Positions 59,989 to 64,000 of a stretch of 64,000 nt of DNA are shown piece by piece. Source of the stretch: Pseudomonas mandelii. GTDB taxonomy: Bacteria; Pseudomonadota; Gammaproteobacteria; Pseudomonadales; Pseudomonadaceae. Position 1 is the stretch's first letter. Every line of letters begins with the position of its first letter. The notes under the pieces are model-generated. The model did not search any database and was not told the DNA's origin. It saw nothing but the letters and a program-made list of their open reading frames with translations. Both the position numbers and the translations under genes were made by a program. The stretch spans positions 345,837 to 409,836 of the forward strand of contig NZ_RCZA01000006.1 in NCBI RefSeq assembly GCF_006438925.1, given 5' to 3'.

Positions 59989-60105
59989 TGTGGGAGCGAG
60001 CCGGCTCCGGGCGGCGTTCCGACGAAGAGGGAGTATCAGTCGATATCAATGCTGACTGACACACCGCCTTCGTCGGAACGCCGCCCGGAGCCGGCTCGCT
60101 CCCAC
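59989..60105. repeat. REP-like inverted repeat, extended variant
   Basis: TGTGGGAGCGAGCCGGCTCC begins each arm; the arms continue for about 20 more matched bases (GGGCGGCGTTCCGACGA), replacing the usual TGCTCGC end. The pairing is exact across both arms. It lies between the convergent SDR and HAD genes. Confidence 0.93.
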
Positions 60106-60115
60106 ACTTTCTGCA

Positions 60116-60811
60116 TCAAGCCCATTCGAGCGCTGGCAAACCGCAGGCGCTTGGCTTAAACGCCTTCAGCGTACGAAGAATGCCATCGGCGTGTGCGTAT
60201 TTTTCATCAGCCATCGCCGCATCCGGGATCGCAATCGCGGTCATCCCCGCCGCTTTCGCCGCCGTGACACCGAACGGCGAATCCTCGAACACCAGGCAAT
60301 CCTCAGGCGCAACACCCAGGCGCCGCGCCGCCGTGAGGAAAATGTCCGGCGCCGGTTTGGCCGCGCCGACTTCCGGATCATCGGCCGTCACGATGAAATC
60401 GAACAGCGCGAACCAGTCGCGGTGCAACGTGGTTTTCTGGCCAAACGACTGACGCGAAGAACTGGTGCCCACTGCGATCGGAATGTTGTTGGCCTTCAGA
60501 TGCCGAACCAGCTCCTGTGCGCCAGGCATCGCCAGTGCTGTAGGAAAACGCTCGCGCATCAGCGGTTCGCGGATCACCAGAAACTCTTCGGCGGTAATCG
60601 GCAGATCCAGCGCCTCGACCACATAACGCGCCAGATCACCCGCGCCACGGCCGATGATGTGCTGTTTGACGCTCCAGTCAAAAACCCGACCGTAACGCGC
60701 GGCAATCACGGACGTGACTTCGGTGTAAATGCCCTCGGTGTCCAGCAACAAGCCGTCCATATCAAAAATCACGGCCTTGATCGGGCCGAATTCATTCAGC
60801 GGTGCATTCAT
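60116..60811 (-). CDS. HAD-superfamily hydrolase (phosphatase/phosphoglucomutase-like)
   Basis: The 231-residue HAD subfamily IA protein has motif I FDMDGLLLDTE, motif II GTSSSRQSF, motif III KPAPDIF and motif IV VFEDSPFGV, with a four-helix cap in between. It resembles pseudouridine/glycerol-type phosphatases and beta-phosphoglucomutases; the substrate is unknown. The start at 60811 (MNAPLNEFGP) is chosen; ATG at 60838 is an alternative. Confidence 0.9.
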   Translation of the reverse strand: MNAPLNEFGPIKAVIFDMDGLLLDTEGIYTEVTSVIAARYGRVFDWSVKQHIIGRGAGDLARYVVEALDLPITAEEFLVIREPLMRERFPTALAMPGAQELVRHLKANNIPIAVGTSSSRQSFGQKTTLHRDWFALFDFIVTADDPEVGAAKPAPDIFLTAARRLGVAPEDCLVFEDSPFGVTAAKAAGMTAIAIPDAAMADEKYAHADGILRTLKAFKPSACGLPALEWA

Positions 60812-61073
60812 CGCATCTGATCCGTTTTCTAATGACATCCCAGAGGCGGCTCAGGTACGGCCGGGTCCGCGATCGATTAAAGGATTCAGCAGCATAACGA
60901 GCGCGATGGGCATAGGGCAACGGGCAATGCCTGACCGGTACTAAAACCTGGCCGAAGTGCTCTTCGTCATTTAGCGATTTCCCCTACACCAAACACTTAC
61001 TTTCCCGACTTCTTTCCCCGCCGATCCCCCGCAAAGTCTCGCGCTCTGAATTGATCCGCGCGAGGGACTGCGA
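60812..61073. other. Divergent intergenic region, HAD / Rhs gene
   Basis: These 262 bases contain no gene or recognisable element beyond the ribosome site GAGGGA before the Rhs ATG. Confidence 0.5.
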
Positions 61074-64000
61074 ATGTTCGTACCTGACAACCTCCTGGCC
61101 TTGAACAACACCATCGGGCTGCTGGTAGTCGCCGCCATGGACCCTGAGCAGCCGAATGTCGAAGCGCTGCTCGATGACTTTCGGCTCTGCCTCAATGACT
61201 ACGACGCCTGGGCTGAAAGTTTCTGGACCGGCAAGGCCCTGGATGTCGAGCAAGTTTTCAAGGTCGGCAACGAAGTCCGTCTAAGCGCGCCGAAGCATTC
61301 GACCACACCAGTCAGTGCGACAGTCACCGAGTGCCCGGCCAGCGGTCCGTTGACTCTGGTGCATATGTTTGAGGCGGCGCGTTTCGTGCCGATCGGCAAT
61401 ACGCCGGTGATGCTTGAACCTTTGCTTTCCGACATGGCGGGTGAGCAGATGTTTGGCGAGCCGATCCACAACGAAATCGGCCCCAGCGGCATCCTGGAAA
61501 TCCCCGATTGCCAGCGCGGCCAGCGTTATCGCATCACGTTCTTTCCCGATGTATCCGCTGATCACGTCAAAGCACTTTATGCCTCCTATCAGGGCGTCAT
61601 CGGCGAGCTGGAAGGTTGGTTGCGCAACGAGTGGACGACCGAGTTCGAACCAGCGTGGGCCGGGTTCTCCCAAGCCGGCTTCATCAAGCGCTACGGCATG
61701 CTGCAACAGGCCGATTGGCGCGGTTTCGAGAACTCGCTGAACGGTTTGTGGGATGACGTGAAACAGATTTATGCCCTGATCGCGGACCTGCAGGCCAACA
61801 GCGAAAAACTCCTTGAATACCTGACCCAATCCGAGATTGAAACGCTGCTGAACGCTTCGGCCGAGTCCATCGCCAAGGTGTTGCTAATGCTGAGCGACGA
61901 GCCGTTGATGTTCATTCATCTCGCGGCGTTCACCAGTTGGCTGAGGATGTTACCGCCGCAGTACATCGCCGAGGTCGTGGCGGAAATTCGCACGGAGCTA
62001 TTGATCAGTTTCCTGCTCATGTGCCTCACCGGTCCTGCAGGACTGGAATTGCGTCTGAGTGAGAAGGTGCTGTCCAGGATCAAGTCCCCGCAGACCCGAC
62101 AATGGCTGGCGGTCGCCAGTTTGCGATTGGCTGAGCTCACCGCCAAGTCCGACCTGACAGTCCACGCTGGCGCGCTCAAACCGCTGATGGTCAATGCCCG
62201 GAATGCACCGATCAAACCTGCGCCCGCCGTGTCGTTGCAAATCACCGCGGGGGTTGCGCCGGTTCTGTTGGTGAAAAATCCGGTGGCCATTGCTCGCGAC
62301 AAGTCTGAAGCCATGACCAGGATTGGCAGGCAGGAACATCGCGACGATGCCCCGGAGCAAGCGAAAAACCCCAACGGTGACAGCGCCGATTGCGGACCGT
62401 TGACCTGTACCAATGGCTGTCCGGTATCGATGGTCACGGGCGAGGAACTGCTCACCCTCACCGACGGTGTACTGGACGGGATTTTGCCGTTCGACTTCAC
62501 CCGGCTCTATCGCACCAGTGCGGTGGAGATCGATTGCGGGCTCGGATTCGGCTGGAGTCACTCACTCGCCCATCACCTGGAAATCGATGGCGACACCGTC
62601 ATCTGGATCGACCACGAAAACCGCCGCACGACCTTTCCGCTACCGAATATCGAGCGTCCGACGATTCACAACAGCCTGTCGCGGGCGGCAATTTATCTAG
62701 GTGACGAGCCAGAAGAACTGATCCTCGCTTTGTCTGGCGAAAAATCGCGTTTTTTCCACTTTCGTGCAGGACGTCTGACGGCTATCAGCGATGCCTACGG
62801 CAATCGGCTGACGGTGCAGCGGGACTCTTCTGACAGGATCAAGCGCCTCAATAACGGCGCAGGGCGCTCCCTTCTATTGCGCTATGAGCGCCGACACGTG
62901 GTCGCCGTCGAGTATCAGCGTTTTCATCCGGCCGACACCCTGGAAGACGCCTGGCGTACTGAGCAAACGCTGGTTGCGTACCGATACGACGCTTGTCATC
63001 GCTTGATCGAAGCAACCAATGCCGCCGGCGAAAGCGAACGCTACGACTACGACGAGCAGCACGTGATTCTGCAGCGGCAGTTGGCCGGCGGAGCAAGTTT
63101 CTACTGGGAGTGGGAACGTGCCGGCAAGGCGGCCCGGTGCGTTCGGCATTGGGCGACTTTTTCGCAGATGGACACGCGTTACGCCTGGGATGACAACGGC
63201 AGTGTGCTGGTTAAAAACGCTGACGGTAGCGAAGAGATTTACGAGCACGACCGACAGGCGCGACTGGTGCGCAAGGTCGAGCTGGACGGCGGCGAACACC
63301 TCAAGGCCTACGACGATAAAGGTCGGTTGCTTGCCGAGCAGGATCCGCTCGGCGCCGTCACCGAATACCGTTATGACGAGGTCGGACGGCTTATCACGCT
63401 GATTCCGCCGGAAGACGAACCGACGGCCTACGAGTATCGCAACGGTTTCCTGCACGCACGGTTTCGCGGTAAAGCCGTGTGGAAATATCAGCGCAACGCC
63501 CAGGGTGACATCACCGAAGCGACCGATCCTGACGGTCATGTCAGCCACTATCACTACGACGAAAAAGGTCAGCTGCTGTCGATCCGTTACCCGGACTCCA
63601 GTCGGCATGTTTTTGCCTGGAACGCCTTGGGGCAGTTGGTTGAGGAAACGCTGCCGGATGGTGGTGTGCGGCGGTTTTCCTACGATGCGATGGGGCGGCA
63701 GATTACCCGTCAGGACGAACACGGCGCCGTCACCCAGTACCAATGGGATGCCGTTGGCCGACTGATCCAGACGACGCTTCCCACCGGCGCCAGCCGCGCC
63801 TTCAGCTACAACGCCTACGGCAAGATCACCGCCGAACGCGATGAACTGGGCCGCGTCACCCGCTACGAATACGTCGACGACCTGCACTTGGTCAGCCGCC
63901 GTATCAATGCCGACGGCACCCAACTGAAGTACCGCTACGACAACGCCCAGCTGTTGCTCACGGAAATCGAAAACGAATCCGGCGAAAAATATCTCCTGGA
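61074..64000 (+). CDS. Rhs/YD-repeat protein, 5' part (continues beyond the window)
   Basis: A frame stays open from the ATG at 61074 (with GAGGGA upstream) to the window edge, at least 975 codons. Residues 1-439 are a non-PAAR N-terminal region with a hydrophobic segment near 305-320 and no recognised domain. From 440 (CGPLTCTNGCPVSMVTGEEL) a DUF6531-like entry region begins, followed from about 570 by YD repeats such as YRYDEVGRLI, YDAMGRQI and YQWDAVGRLI. Such proteins form a shell that encloses a C-terminal toxin; that end and any immunity gene are outside the window. A secreted polymorphic toxin is the likely role. Confidence 0.92.
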   Translation, partial: MFVPDNLLALNNTIGLLVVAAMDPEQPNVEALLDDFRLCLNDYDAWAESFWTGKALDVEQVFKVGNEVRLSAPKHSTTPVSATVTECPASGPLTLVHMFEAARFVPIGNTPVMLEPLLSDMAGEQMFGEPIHNEIGPSGILEIPDCQRGQRYRITFFPDVSADHVKALYASYQGVIGELEGWLRNEWTTEFEPAWAGFSQAGFIKRYGMLQQADWRGFENSLNGLWDDVKQIYALIADLQANSEKLLEYLTQSEIETLLNASAESIAKVLLMLSDEPLMFIHLAAFTSWLRMLPPQYIAEVVAEIRTELLISFLLMCLTGPAGLELRLSEKVLSRIKSPQTRQWLAVASLRLAELTAKSDLTVHAGALKPLMVNARNAPIKPAPAVSLQITAGVAPVLLVKNPVAIARDKSEAMTRIGRQEHRDDAPEQAKNPNGDSADCGPLTCTNGCPVSMVTGEELLTLTDGVLDGILPFDFTRLYRTSAVEIDCGLGFGWSHSLAHHLEIDGDTVIWIDHENRRTTFPLPNIERPTIHNSLSRAAIYLGDEPEELILALSGEKSRFFHFRAGRLTAISDAYGNRLTVQRDSSDRIKRLNNGAGRSLLLRYERRHVVAVEYQRFHPADTLEDAWRTEQTLVAYRYDACHRLIEATNAAGESERYDYDEQHVILQRQLAGGASFYWEWERAGKAARCVRHWATFSQMDTRYAWDDNGSVLVKNADGSEEIYEHDRQARLVRKVELDGGEHLKAYDDKGRLLAEQDPLGAVTEYRYDEVGRLITLIPPEDEPTAYEYRNGFLHARFRGKAVWKYQRNAQGDITEATDPDGHVSHYHYDEKGQLLSIRYPDSSRHVFAWNALGQLVEETLPDGGVRRFSYDAMGRQITRQDEHGAVTQYQWDAVGRLIQTTLPTGASRAFSYNAYGKITAERDELGRVTRYEYVDDLHLVSRRINADGTQLKYRYDNAQLLLTEIENESGEKYLL

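Noticed and set aside
1029..60105. Regularly recurring palindromes as a CRISPR array
   Set aside because: The repeats are scattered over 59 kb in inverted pairs without unique spacers of constant length; they are REP-type elements.

Overview
The window is a chromosomal segment of a fluorescent-group Pseudomonas. It is GC-rich, and its gene order matches the arrangement known from P. aeruginosa and P. fluorescens: nasS-nasT-nasA-kinase-nirB-nirD-nasC-cobA-oprF-sigX-cmpX-crfX-cmaX-rraA-hydrolase-ppsA, then thrH and cysH. Two families of Pseudomonas palindromic repeats fill many gaps: REP pairs built on GGGAGCGAGCCTGCTCGC, and larger inverted repeats that begin GTAGGAGCTG and end in GATC plus a T run. 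No tRNA, rRNA or CRISPR array was seen.

Layout. 1-4252: purine catabolism (end of xdhB, xdhC, guaD, a GntR/FCD regulator). 4538-7915: a BenE-type transporter, a YggL protein and dacB (PBP4). 7946-9168: a complete IS3-family element with a 3-bp target duplication, inserted in a palindromic repeat. 9270-14088: a CHASE-PAS-PAS-GGDEF diguanylate cyclase and rlmL. 14618-14833: rmf behind a strongly structured leader. 15071-16090: pyrD. 16183-28040: nitrate assimilation (nasS, nasT, nasA, a PP2C-kinase fusion, nirB, nirD, nasC, cobA). 28126-32600: oprF, sigX, cmpX, crfX, cmaX, rraA on the minus strand. 32722-37332: hydrolase, ppsA and the divergent ppsR. 37456-39896: a MocR regulator and a divergent EamA exporter. 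40024-48645: the 2-methylcitrate operon (gntR-prpB-prpC-acnD-prpF-prpD, minus). 48945-52008: zinc protease-like, inactive transglutaminase/7TM and ATP-grasp genes. 52222-55204: pabB, thrH, cysH. 55727-58053: an NCS1 transporter and an Asp/Glu/hydantoin racemase-like gene. 58171-60811: LysR, SDR and HAD phosphatase. 61074-64000: the start of a large Rhs/YD-repeat protein cut by the window edge.

The most coherent regulatory system is in the nitrate region. The nasS, nasA and nirB transcripts each begin at a sequence with the GG-N10-GC spacing of a sigma-54 promoter. Each then carries hairpins with six-base loops of the form A..G.., the signature of ANTAR-protein target RNA, and then an intrinsic terminator before the coding sequence. 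All three leaders share the motif GACAAAG(G/A)CGTC, whose right half is also part of the terminator's left arm. This fits NasT-dependent antitermination with NasS as the nitrate/nitrite sensor, and it predicts that nasST is itself under this control.

Other points of interest are a 152-bp palindrome followed by a terminator between ppsA and the hydrolase, four tandem hairpins before rmf, TTGT-NN-ACAA operators at three loci of which two carry GntR/FCD genes, a CobA tail encoded by a repeat, a NirD with an intact Rieske motif, and a racemase lacking one catalytic cysteine.
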